Shown: in pieces, positions 13,019-24,200 of the stretch | How the letters are laid out: each line of letters begins with the position of its first letter | Numbering within the stretch: position 1 is the first letter of the stretch | DNA from: Trebouxia sp. TZW2008 | Taxonomy: Eukaryota; Chlorophyta; Trebouxiophyceae; Trebouxiales; Trebouxiaceae | NCBI GenBank assembly: GCA_002118135.1 | Contig: BDIU01000185.1 | Span: forward strand, 1 to 64,000 | DNA: 64,000 nt | Direction of reading: 5' to 3' | Translations under genes and position numbers: made by a program | Notes under the pieces: generated by a model | Seen by the model: the letters and a program-made list of their open reading frames with translations, nothing else | Told to the model about the DNA's origin: nothing | The model's database searches: none

Positions 13019-14179
13019 AAAAGCAGCAGCAGAAGCAGCAACAGCAACAGCAGCAGCAGCAGCAACAGCAATAGCAACAGAAACAGAACCTGTACCTTTC
13101 AGCTACACCAACAGCTGCATCATTGACAAAGGATGACGCACATCTGGCAGCTGTGCCGAGATCATTGACACCAATGAGCACCACAGAAACCCGAGGCGGA
13201 TGCTGCTCAAAAGTCTGGCCGTGCAACAATCTCCACCAAAGGTTTGCTGTTTGATCACCTGCACAACAGCTTCTTCACTAAGAGATGGCTTTTTGTTTAC
13301 AGAAGCCTGACACGGTGTCTGCTCAAACGTCTCGCAATGCAACAAGCTCCACCAAAGATTTGATTGGTCACCTGCACACAGCTTTCAAGCTCATCATCAA
13401 TAAGCAGCAAGACCACAGGCTTTGCTGAACTTTGCCAAAACAATTTATATTGTTTGGGAGCCCATTTGAGGGTACAACCCTTTGCATGGACGTACAGTAT
13501 TGCAAGTGCGCCGACAAGTCTGAGCTTGTGAATCCTTGCAGAAAGGCTGGCGTTGGCTGAGAGTATGCAGCATGCAACTTCGCGCCTGACAGCTACCCTG
13601 CAGCTTGCAGCTTTGCAAATGGCGCAGCACTCACAATCTGCATTTGTGCAAGGATGTCTTGCAGAACAGCAGGCACCTATGATATAAAATGCTGCTGGCA
13701 ATATGCAGCTTGGGCACTTAACAAGACATGCATCGAACTGCATCTTACAGAGCTCTTTCATTACGTGTAGGTTTGAAGCATACCTCCAACAGCTAGTACG
13801 GTGGATGTGTAGGAGCCAAAGCTGTCCCAGAAGGCATTTGAACGCCCAGCATGGGCAGGCACGCCATTTCTCCATAAGTTTGTGATGCTGTCTCCATAGA
13901 AAGCAAGGTCCACTCCCTGCAACAAGACTTTCACATTCAGTGTGATGCCAGTGCTAAGCATACATCCACGCTTTCACATCACATGACACCTGTAGGCACC
14001 TTTGTCATATTTGGCTGCAGCCCTTGTGACCGCATTTGTCCAGAGAATGCTGTAGTGCAAGTCGTTCTCCAGAAGAGCACAGCATGCCATAGACATGCTG
14101 AGGACACAGAGAACACTCCAGGCAGAGCATGCTTCACTTGGCACAACAGGACTGGACAGAGTGGTTGGAGAAATCTCAT
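11894..14179 (-). CDS. SGNH/GDSL-type hydrolase (PAF-acetylhydrolase-like), catalytic residues intact
   Basis: Exons in transcript order: 14179-14000, 13916-13784, 13258-13096, 12891-12657, 12010-11894, all phase-consistent; about 275 aa. Block I is VDLAFYGDSITNLW (catalytic Ser present), block III is IGVNDLG, and block V is DGLHPNAAG (Asp and His). These are the defining SGNH-hydrolase signatures. The ATG at 14179 opens a moderately hydrophobic leader (MRFLQPLCPVLLCQ…), so secretion is plausible, but this start is the weakest part of the model. It begins only 38 bp after the stop of the upstream secreted GT-like gene, so one continuous transcript or a fusion cannot be excluded. Substrate unknown. 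An intron holds a long CAG tract (12973-13081). Confidence 0.85.
12378..12433 (-). repeat. Dispersed hairpin-containing repeat, copy 1
   Basis: Shares with 25163-25222 the core 'gccgttagg…tcatagc.ggagcctctgt', then 'aggcagccc.ggaac'. On the minus strand it ends in an AAG/T-rich stretch (cagactgttccttcc). Probably the tail of a retroposed or structured RNA-derived repeat. It lies downstream of the SGNH1 penultimate exon, in an intron. Confidence 0.7.
12973..13081 (+). repeat. Interrupted CAG/CTG trinucleotide tract
   Basis: About 110 bp of CAG/CAA-type triplets with a few interruptions, inside an intron of the minus-strand SGNH gene (so CTG in the transcript). It produces artefactual poly-Ala, poly-Gln and poly-Cys frames and is not coding in the gene model. 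Confidence 0.95.
13310..13385 (-). repeat. Copy of SGNH1 third-exon head
   Basis: Resembles the start of exon 13258-13096 (DQTANLWWRLLHGQTFEQ); here it reads roughly NLWWSLLHCETFEQ. It is upstream in transcript order, in the intron. Confidence 0.85.
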
Positions 14180-14216
14180 TGCTTCTGTATGCACCTAGTA
14201 GGGTCAGAGAACCTCA

Positions 14217-17200
14217 TTAGCAAGCACATACATGGCAATGATGCTTCACCTGTGCATGGTCAAACTCAGCTACTTCAGCAGCTAACTGAGCAGCTTCATT
14301 CTGCAAGTGTAGACTCTTCCGAGGAGTTGGCTCTGTTGCGAGCTCAGGGCACAACTCAGAAACCCTGTCAGCCTCAGGTTCTGTCACATGGGTTCTGCCA
14401 GGGTGCACCAGTTGCACTGTTTCATCTGCCTGGGGTTCTGTCAGGGTTGGGTTCTGCCCAAGTTCTGCCATGTGGGTTCTGCCAGCTTCAATAGGGTTTA
14501 TGTCCTCTTCAGGCTCTGTCACATGGGCTCCTGCTGGAAAGACTTGATTTTCAAATTCTGTCATGTGCAGCTCAGCAGGCTCAGTGGGATCCTGAGTTGA
14601 GGCATGTGACGCCCCAGCATGCTCAGCAGCGTCTGTCACATGGTCCCTGGTGGCATGCTGGGAGTTTGAACCGCTGACATGGTCCGCTCTAGTGAGATGA
14701 TCCGGCTCGGCTCCGTCGATAATTTCTGCTGTGTTACCCATTTCATCAGGATTTTTGAACTCGCCACGCTGCTTGCGCTGTGCCGCATGCTCCATGGCAT
14801 CTTCAAATTGAAGCCTGCCAAATCCAGATTCCACCAATCTCCCGCCAATTCGAGCAGTTTCCTCCTGGTCAGCATCCGGGTTCTCATGCTGCAAGGGTTT
14901 CACAAACCCTGCCTCCTTCAAGCTATCACTAACCCTCTGTTCTCTGTGCTGACCAGACCCTTGTTGTGCCGCTTCTAGGGCTTCCAAATCATACTCTTCA
15001 TCTTGAGGAGCCTCAAAACCCTCTCCTCCCAGGGGCCTGAACTTCTGCAAAACATTGCATGCCAAAAGCCAAGTCAGCGGAAGGTGTACGTCGCGTTGTT
15101 GGGTGAAAAGATTTGGAGTTGCTGGGCGGAGGCGTTAAGCCTGTCAACAATCAGGCAAGAGAGGTTTTGCACAATGCTTCACAATCGCTTCACATGGACT
15201 TGTACTATCAAATTACAGGCAACAAGTCCAGTCAGCAATAGACTTCAATTTGAATTTTGAGCAATTGATGATGACTTCATGATGTCAACAGCCGGGACAA
15301 AGCTTGCTATGCGATTCTGTCATCAGAAATTGCATTGTTAGCTGAAAAGACACTGCAATCTCAGAAGCACAGCTGATGTTGTAGCTGATGCAGCAACCAC
15401 AGACAGCTGACTGCTCAAAGTGTCAGCTGCAATATTGATGCAGCTGACCTGAAATGTGTGAAAATGTGTCAGTTATTGCAACTCTTGACAAACAGCTTGC
15501 TTTGTGGTTGATGCAGCCACCATGCAGCTGACCTCAACATGTGCTGAAAGTGTCAAATGCTGCAACCTGACAGCTGATACCTGGTGGAAAAGCTGACTTT
15601 GTTTGACGCAACTGACCTCAACAGTGTGTTGATAGCGTTGTATGCCAACCTCATGCAGCTGAACTCAACATGTAGGTTGCATGTGTCAAATGCTGCCTCT
15701 TGCGCGTGCAAAGGCAATGCAGCTGACCTTGACACATGTGTTGATAGTGTCGTTCCTGCAACTTTGCACATTCATGCAACTGACCTCAACATGTGTGTGG
15801 AAAGCACTAGGTGCTGCAAAACCAGAGAGCATCCTGATGCGATAACCAAGCAGCTGACTCCCACGATTGTATGTTGAAGCTGACGCTTGATGCAAGTATA
15901 GATGGTGAGCTGATGCAATGGCCATGCAGCTGACCTCAACATGTGTCTTGAATGCATCAGACGCTGCCTCTTGTGTTGCTCAGGGACACCGTATGTTGCA
16001 GCAGAGGCCATACTCATGCAGCTTGATGTGTGTACTGTCTGTGTTGGATGCCACATGCACGCAGCTGACCTCTACATGTGCACTGAGAGTACTGAATGAT
16101 GCAGTTGCAGACAACAGCTGATGCAATGCAAGCAGCTGACCTCAACATGTGTGTTGAAAGCATCAGATGCTGCCTCTTGTGGATGTTGTCTGACTGTCTT
16201 GGCACAGGGCCAAGCTCTCTTATCCCGCCAGTTCACTCCTTGGTATGGGGGGTTGAAGCAGTCTAGGTTGTAGCCAGCATTCAGCATTGCTGCACTGGCC
16301 GCTATTTCACCTGCAAGACCACAACATCATTACAACAATAGAGCAGGAACACAGAGGATGTGACTGGTTGTTCTGTGGGGTTGACGCAGTCTAGGTTGTA
16401 GCCAGCATCTAACATTGCTGCCCTGGCTGCTAATTTGCTGAGGAAGCATGAAATATGTGGCAGCAGATCACATGCTGCAAGCATTTGAAGCCAGAAAGAA
16501 TAGCTTGTCATGAATGAATGGCTAGTGGCTTGACATGCTGCAGCGTATAACAATAAGAATAAAAGTAGTAATGAATGGTTGCACTTTCTAGCACATGTGC
16601 TGCAGCGTATTGCCTTGTACAGCAACATGAGTGCCATCCTGCTGATGTAGCTGCAAAACTTAATGGCTTGTAGTGACCAGAACATCAAAATTCTACTGTG
16701 GTTGTGTCAAAGGATAGCTTGCCTTTCATCTTGGCTTCGTGCCACGTGGCGTAGCAATCAAAACACCTGGCATTCTGCAAAACCTCCAGACCAACTGTAT
16801 CTGTTGCCATTAGAGTTGCCTCAACATGAGGGATAAAGTCCTGCAGGTCATCAAAATTGTTTGCTTGATGTCTTAGAGTCACTGAAGCCATGCAGAGGGT
16901 CTTTATGGGAACAACTTTAGACATGAGCAAAAGCATACAGCATGGGTCGCTGCAGGCTCAAACACGAGACACCACCATAGCTATGTACAGGTGGCCTCAA
17001 GCATAGTAGCATGAGCACGACTGCAGGTAGCACGATACCTCTCTGACAGGCTGACAGACAATGTTTGCGCCGACCAGCTTGGTAGTTGTGGTGATCCTGG
17101 ATGTCAACAGAGTATGCCAAGCAGGGGCGCGGTCGCCCTGTACTGTATGGCTGGGCAGCAGCGGTCCTTTGGCAGAGCTGTCTAGCCATACAAAGTATTT

Positions 17201-17593
17201 GTATTGCTCCATGTTGACATGGACTGAGCTCTTATTGCCCAGGAGGACCTTGCCTACATGGCCTAACTCGAAGCAGTCCCTGATTGTGAGGTACTCCGCG
17301 TTGGCGGGAAGTTTGGGCAGCCCATGGGATGACATGTGGCCGTGCTGCTGCATCGCATGGTCGACGAGGAAGATGTATCGCGCAGAGTCTTGAGGCTTTA
17401 TGACTGTGCTGACGAAGTACTGCAAGTTGTCGAGCGCATCAGGCTCTGTATGCCGGTAGCTGTAGACGACCAGGGTTGCGTCGTCCTCGCGCGTCCTCGC
17501 CGTTGGCTCCGCGCGCACAGTGCTGAAGGCAGCGGCGCAGCAACATAGCAGTGCTACCAAGCATTGACTTGCAGGCCGACTGCTCTGAAGCAT
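14217..17593 (-). CDS. Secreted glycosyltransferase-like algal protein with acidic C-terminal tail
   Basis: Exons in transcript order: 17593-17039, 16840-16723, 16310-16195 (donor weak), 15044-14217; about 538 aa if spliced directly. One more exon could hide in the 1.1-kb repeat-filled intron. The N-terminus is a signal peptide (MLQSSRPASQCLVALLCCCA). The next 240 residues match an uncharacterised algal/oomycete family with VVYSYRHTEPDALDNLQYFV, QYKYFVWLDSSAKGPLLPS, LLTSRITTTTKLVGANI, MATDTVGLEVL and MLNAGYNLDCFNP…GVNWRDKRAW. That family is thought to be glycosyltransferase-like. The long last exon is rich in Glu, Asp, Ala and His, with repeated THVTEPE-like motifs, and is probably disordered. 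A GC-AG intron (AAAG|gcaagc) is used after 16723. Function inferred only. Confidence 0.65.
15400..16180 (+). repeat. Irregular intronic tandem repeat
   Basis: About seven copies of a unit containing 'gcagctgacctcaacatgtg', with spacing of roughly 60-140 bp, fill the intron of the secreted GT-like gene (for example near 15526, 15658, 15722, 15926, 16066, 16132). No homology to the flanking exons was evident, unlike the exon-edge copies elsewhere. Confidence 0.8.
16378..16440 (-). repeat. Copy of the head of exon 16310-16195
   Basis: Reads NLAARAAMLDAGYNLDCVNP on the minus strand, a decayed duplicate of IAASAAMLNAGYNLDCFNP. It lies upstream of the intact exon in transcript order. Confidence 0.85.
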
Positions 17594-18366
17594 GTTTGAC
17601 CAATGCGCATGGGCTACGCAACCTGACTACTGCATCCGGTGCGCACAATGGCGCGGCCGGACCTGCAGCCCGGAACTTCAGCACGTTGGCGACCCAAATA
17701 TCTCAACTTCGTCTGTCGTGCCGCAGAGTGATGAAGCCCGCAACGGGGGGCTGCAGTTGGGGGCCAATGCTTGCACAAGCCGACAGTATAACTTCGGGTG
17801 GATTGCTCAGATAGATGATCTTCTCACGCAGTGTTCGCTGCCGACATGTTGAAAGCGTTGCTGCAGTTCAGTTGGGAAGCGAGGAACGCATCCCGTACGC
17901 GTGCCTGACTCCGCAGTTTCCGACACGCCGCACGTGATGATCTGGCACTTTCAGCAGCACTGGTTGTTCAGCAGCAAGCAGCGCGGCAACAGCCACATGA
18001 TCACATCATCTGCGTCAAGCGCAGTATGCGGTGTTTTTCAACTGGTATTTGCCAGCTGTGCTGGACTGAGCGATGCGTGACTGACTGATCATGACTGCCT
18101 ATACTCAGCAAACATTCACTTTGAAGCAATTGCAAAGCAGTGCTGACTGTATCTGTGTGTGTTGTGATCTCAGAGCCTTAACAGCATGAAGCTAGATCAC
18201 TGAAAGCCTCAATGGGCAGCCCACGCTTACTTGTATTCAGCAGTCAGTCAGGAGTTTGTAGAAAACGCTCCGATCAACATTCACAAGTTTCAACAAAAGT
18301 CAACACACAAAATACATACTGCATGGCATTGATCACAACTACAGTTTTGTGACTGAGGCAATTGTG
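17594..18366. other. Intergenic region between tandem minus-strand genes
   Basis: 773 bp holding the presumed promoter of the secreted GT-like gene and the 3' UTR of the second SGNH gene. No coding exon was recognised. Confidence 0.35.
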
Positions 18367-20400
18367 TCACTTGTGTGAGGCGTCTCGATAGATTGCAGGG
18401 GACAAGCAGCTGGCAAGGCGATCCAGACCCTCAGCGCTGGGGTGCAAACCATCAGCCAGGATCGAGTCATAGATCTGCACACACAAACCCGCTCTCAAGA
18501 CAGCTTGTCAAGACAGCAATGACAACATCTGCGTATCTGCTTGCAAGTGGTGGTCTGAGCTGTGTAAGCTTGAGTCTTGCTTTGCACAATGAAGTAGGAT
18601 TGTATGCACACTCACGCAGTGCATACCAATATTGATATTAATAGCAACATGCAAAACTCTGACACGTTGGGACAAAAGCGTCAGTCAGCATCATGTGGCA
18701 ACAAGGTCATGACAGGCCAAGACTGGCAAAAATTCATGCCATACAGTGTGTGGCAACGAAGCACGTCAGTGCAGCGCTGGGTGTGAGAAAGCCAAGTATG
18801 CATGTCATGACGTACAGATCAAGAATGTCAGCAGACTCACCTTCAAGTTGCCATCAATAAAAAGCTGAGAAGTGCAAACAATAAAGACGAGCTGGCCATG
18901 TGCAATGCATGGCGCCATCACGCGGGCGTGATACAGCCAAGTATGCATGTCATCAAGCACAATTTGGGGAGAGGGGGGGGGAAGGGCTTGTGAACTTACT
19001 TTGCCATCAGGAATGAGCTGAGAGGTGCATTCAACATATACAAGCTGGTTCTGTCCAGCCGCAAAGCTGCTCAGTGCTGCATTGACTCTTCTGATGCCGT
19101 CCGTGAACTTGTTAGGCTGTGGATAGATGCTGCCTTGCTTGCTATCGCCACGCGGCAACAGCCCCATCAAGATCACTGGACTCTCAGGAATCTTCTGCTT
19201 CAACAGGTTGACAATGCTCTCAATTCTGCAAAGTTGCAGAATTCTGGCATGGCGCACTTTAACCTGCTTGGCCAGAAGATAAGCTTGGCATGCATTTGTC
19301 AATCTGTTTGGCGTATACTGAACATGCTGAGTTGGTACAAGTATACTGAAGTTGCGCTTTGAGCAAACACAATACATACAGCCATGACAGTGTACACTGC
19401 TGTTAGTGTAGTTGTGGCCCACAGCCACTGCGGTGACCGCTGTTTTGACAGCAGCTTTGAGTTGCCGTACTGACATCATGATGCCGTCTGCTGAATAACG
19501 TACACCACATCTACTTCAGGGCAATCTACATCAAGAGGCGCAATTGCTGGCCGCCTTGCTGCCATGCCGCAACACATGTTGTACAACAGGAAAGACAATA
19601 ATGCACAGGGTTTGCTGGTGGAGGGCCTGTGATAGACAGGCACAACTGCTGGCTGTCTGAACTGCCTCACCGTGATACAACGCCAGGAACGGCTGCCTCA
19701 ACACCTGACTGTCCGACACCACAGCTTGCGGCTCCCAGGTCATTTGTGCCAATCAAAAGAATGGACGCCTTGGGTGGATGCTGAGTAAACACATCACCGT
19801 TCTCAAGCCTCCACCAGAGGTTAGCAGTCTGGTCTCCTGCAGCAGTCAGAGCCGTGTTGACAAAGTGGACCAGTTGGTGTGCATATGATCAGTTGCTTGT
19901 GACTTTACCTCCTACTCCAAGCACAGCAGCTGAGTAACTGCCAAAATGACGCTGATACACGTCTGACATGCCATTGTGCGCTGGCGTTCCGTCTTTCCAG
20001 AGCTTAGTGATCGGATCGCCGTAGAAAGCCAAGTCGACACCCTGCATAAATTGCATAATTTGAGTGAGTCAGGAACACTGCAGTACTAGTGATCACGACG
20101 CTGATCATAACGACGAGCGGCGATGAGACGGCAGCTATGCACCTTATTGCCGTCAGCATTTGACACCACTGTGGCCAGCTGCTGCGCGTTCTGCTGTGAG
20201 CATGAGTCGCTGCGTGGCGCAGGCTTCTGTAATAGCGTGCAGGATGACTGTACATAGCTGTTGCAGGCATCTGAGCCTTGCGGCAGAACTGTCTGCTGTA
20301 GTGACCTGGCGGTTGCACATCCAGCCTGCAAAAGAGCGACCTGCAGCAGGATTGCAATCAAACAGGCGTTGCCAAGCCTCTTCGCTTCACAGGCGAACAT
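18367..20400 (-). CDS. SGNH-hydrolase-like protein lacking the catalytic serine
   Basis: Exons in transcript order: 20400-20143, 20041-19909, 19836-19671, 19225-19000, 18474-18367; phases agree; about 295 aa. A clear signal peptide starts the protein (MFACEAKRLGNACLIAILLQ…ALLQAGCATARS). Block I reads VDLAFYGDPITKLW: the nucleophile position is Pro (CCG at 20014-20012) where the neighbouring paralogue has Ser. Block III (IGTNDLG) and block V (DGLHPSAEG) are intact. Exon 2 has the same length (133 nt) as in the paralogue, which supports duplication of a common ancestor. Either a pseudoenzyme or a recently inactivated hydrolase; one base change would explain the substitution. Confidence 0.85.
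18836..18960 (-). repeat. Copy of SGNH2 exon 4 tail
   Basis: The minus strand reads GQLVFIVCTSQLFIDGNLK, a decayed copy of NQLVYVECTSQLIPDGK at the end of exon 19225-19000. It is downstream in transcript order, inside the last intron. Confidence 0.9.
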
Positions 20401-21200
20401 GCTGCAGTCTTGCACACTTGCAGGTTGCGCTTGGAGTACGACTTGCAAGAGCTGGATGTCGTAGAACGCAGGCCAAAGTCGCACTAAGCACTAGTTGATC
20501 AAAGACTGCAATTTTGTAAAATGTATTGATACGCGCAACGGCTTGGCTGTTCTTGACGCCTTTCAAATGGCTGCACTGCCATGCTGGCACTGCCAACTCC
20601 CTGACGGCTGCAATCACAGCATTCAGAGTTTGTTCACAGCATGCACAAGCACCTAGCTGTCGCGCTGTCTGCATGCCTATGCTTGACATAAAATCCTTAA
20701 TTAGTGCAGCATGGCATGATTTCTCACACGTGCACAGACATCTGCAGACATCTTCACATTTTGATTTGCGCAAGTCGGACGCAGTAAGCGTGATCGGTCT
20801 GACCGTTGGACATCTTGTGCTCTCAGTGTTAGGCATCAATGATGCCTGATCAGATCATGGCCTTGTGCTGTTGCTGACTTGAGCTTGATCATGCTGCAAT
20901 AAGCATCATGGCATGTCAATGGTCATGCATTTCGTACGTGCAGTTGAAGTAGTCAGGTGTCTAGGAGCAGGCAACTCTCGGACAGACCAAGCATGGACCG
21001 TCGAGCAGCTTTGTGCTGGCTGGCCAGCGTCCGGTCCGAACCGCAGTCAAGCTGTCAGCTCGGCTTTGACATTGGCTGGCTGCAGTTGCTGCGACAGCGG
21101 TGGTCAACGTTGCTGCCGAGACTGCCCTGGTTCAGGCAGGCGGCCGCGGCTTGTTTGACGACACACTGCCTGCGCAACATCTTATAATTACAGGGCGTGC
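20401..21200. promoter_or_regulatory. Divergent promoter region between SGNH2 and the GT61-like gene
   Basis: 800 bp between two divergently transcribed start codons (20400 minus, 21201 plus). Short open frames occur (for example 20957-21187) but have no family support. It should hold both promoters. No specific motif was identified. Confidence 0.4.
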
Positions 21201-24200
21201 ATGGGCGCGGCTGCACGAGAAGATGCTCCTGAGAGTAGTCACAACCGCTGGGAGCTTCTGAGGAAGCACCGCTCTGTGATAGCTGTCACTGCTTTCACAC
21301 TGGTCACCCTGCTGCTGAGTGTCTGCTTGGCGCTGCCTTTGCTGGCTATCACCAGGCACAGGCGTTACGTCTTGGATCCAATTGCATTGCGCTCATCCCA
21401 CAAGGTAGGCCACAGCTTTGCTGTCAGCGATACTAGGACTCAATGTGCCGCACGAGACATGCACCTACCGTAGTATTGCCCTGAATGCATCTGCTCAACA
21501 GTCAACTGCCCTAAGGCTTAATCTGAGCTGCGCCTGAGCAATGCATTGCACCTGATGCCCTAATGCACGATGTGTATCTGTGCAGCTGATGCACTACACA
21601 GTTTGCACCAGTGCTTGATAGACTGTTCATGAAGAACCCTGTAGCTGTTGACGGCATCTGTGATTCTGCTGGCATTGTCAGCGTTATGACACAGCACAGA
21701 ACCAATACTGCAGCATTGATTTGTGCATTTGCTGACATCACCAGCGTGATCGCAGCGATGCCATAATGTGTGCTGCAGTGCCTTCACGACCTGGGTCAAG
21801 CAGAATCAAGGATCTGCCAATTCGACAACCTGGTCATGTATCATGGACAGCTGCACTACATCCACTCAGGTCAGGACTCAGGTCCCCAAGGAGAAGCTTC
21901 TGTTCACCTGTTGCGTTCTTCTGCATGGCCAGATGGATCATGCTGCCCTAGACATTTGCTCTGACTTGCTGCAACCCCAAAGACTGCACCAGATCTACTT
22001 CACCTTGTAATGCATGTCAACATTTGCATAAGCCTGGCGTCGGCGTTATGTCGCAGACATTGTCAGATCATAAGGAATCTATGAGTCAAACTCCAATGAC
22101 TGCTCAGAGCTGAGTAAGCCACATCTGTTGTGGCAATAGCACATGCTGACAGCAACTTTGCAAATTGAGCAGAATGAGACATCAGAGCTTCTCTTGTCGC
22201 ACGGCAAACAGCATCAGAATTTGCATGAACAAAATTTGCAGTTATGGAGCAGTCACTCACAATCATGCATAGCATAGCATTGCATAGCATTGCATACAGC
22301 ACTAACGCTTCTGCCCTGTGTTTGTGACTCAAGGTCAGTTGGGTATGAGAATATCTGCAAAAACAGTCACACCTTTGCTGATGCATATACTGCACAATAT
22401 TGTAGCTAGTGCTGTGATACTGCCTTGCAGGGTCAAAGCCTGACTTGCCCGACATTATGACCAACTGGCATCATGACATACACTTTCAGCTGTCACCTCT
22501 GCCAGCAGTCAACATCAGCGCGGATACGCTGGTTGCAGAAGTAAGCCTTTCATCTACATTGTCAACTTCTTGGCAACAACTCTTGCGCGGATGCTGTCAG
22601 GTTGGCAGGCTCTTGTTGACTTGCAATGGCGCCATGCTAATATAACCATGCGCTGTTCTGCCTCGCTGTTCTGCCAGGCTGTCATGCAGCACTCTTGATT
22701 GGGCTGTTCTTCCTCAATGCTCTTCCTCACTGCTCTGCCATTCTGCTCTGCCATTTGCGGTGCCATGCATATGCTGTCTTGCTGAAGCTGTCTGCAATGC
22801 TGCTTTACCTATGCTGTCCTTCTCCACAGCTTACCCAACTGTTCTGCTATGCAGCTCTGTTTTTGTTGCTGTGCCATGTATGCACTGTCTTGCTACTCTG
22901 TTCAGCTATGCCTGCCTGCAGACTTCTGCCAGACTTTTCTGCTACAGTAAACTCTCTTTGTAACGACTGCTTTGGTTACCAAAAGGTCCTTACATCGCAT
23001 TGTCCTTACTCAGAGGAACCACTGCAGTCGGAATGCAGTGATTGGTCACCAATGGCGTCGTCCTTACATCAAGGTTGTCCCTACATCGAGTATCCTTACA
23101 AAGAGAGTTTACTGTATGCAGGTTTGCAGTACTGCCATGCCATGTATACACTGTCCTGCTCAACTGTGACCATGCTGCTGTGCCAATGCACATACTGTTC
23201 TGCTGCACTGTTGTGCCATGCTGCATTGTGTCATGCTAGATTCCACACACATGTTGTGCCATGCAGGTCTGCCATGGTGCTATGCCAAATATATACACTA
23301 TCTTATCATCCTGTCCTGCCATGCTGATATGCCATGCCTGCAGGCCAAAATCATAAGCAAAGCCACACTGACGCACAGACAGTGGCACTTGAACTACTAC
23401 CACAGCATAGCAGAGTCAGCCTTCGAGGTGTACAACCTGGCATGCACGTATTTTCAATTGTGCAATTTACACACAAGGGGTGACTTTGTTCCCATATTTC
23501 TTGACAAGCCTGGCATAGCGGGTTGGGACACAAGGCTTGGGGTTACTGAAGGGGGCTGGGACAGGGTTCTGCCGCCTGTTGCAGAAGCTCTCCAGTGCTT
23601 CTACCCTAAGCCAGCCCTATGGATAGCTGACCCACGGCTGCACAATCAGGTTTGTGTGAAAACCGATGTGTCACAATTATATTTCCCAGCCTTTTTGATG
23701 GGTGCCTGTCAGACCGTTGAAAGATCTGCAGCTGCATGACCAAATTTTTGAGCTTGGAAATCACTCCATGGGCAGGATCTTTCAGCATCTCCTGCAGTTG
23801 AACAGTCCACCCGAAAAGATACAAATTGTACCAGTCTCTATGCATTTGGCATGATCTGTTTACTGACAATCAATTCTACACTCAGACGGCAACCTATGGC
23901 ATGGGAAATATTGCTGTATACAAATCAAGCAAAGGAATGAAGTGCTTGTAGAGCACAACATTGTGGCTGTTGCCAAGCATAGCTTCATGTCATGCAGCCA
24001 AGGATAGCTCCATGTAACACAGCATTGTGGCTATCGTCAAGCATAGCATAGCATAGCATAGCATAGCATAGCATAGCATAGCATAGCATAGCATAGCATA
24101 GCACAGCATAGCATACAGCCAAGCATAGCTCCATGTCACACAGCATTGCTACTGTTGCCAAGCATAGCTGTGTCCAATCACTTGCAAAGCACACACCATC

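Noticed and set aside
12561..13229. 222-codon minus-strand frame through the CAG tract (poly-Cys/Ala)
   Set aside because: It joins two real SGNH exons through an intron. Splice sites at 13096 and 12891 restore the family sequence, so the poly-residue stretch is intronic.
21870..22010. Second open frame after exon 2 of the GT61-like gene (VPKEKLLFTCC…)
   Set aside because: It is out of phase with the convincing exon 21779-21869. That exon joins cleanly in phase to 22431, so this segment is treated as intron.
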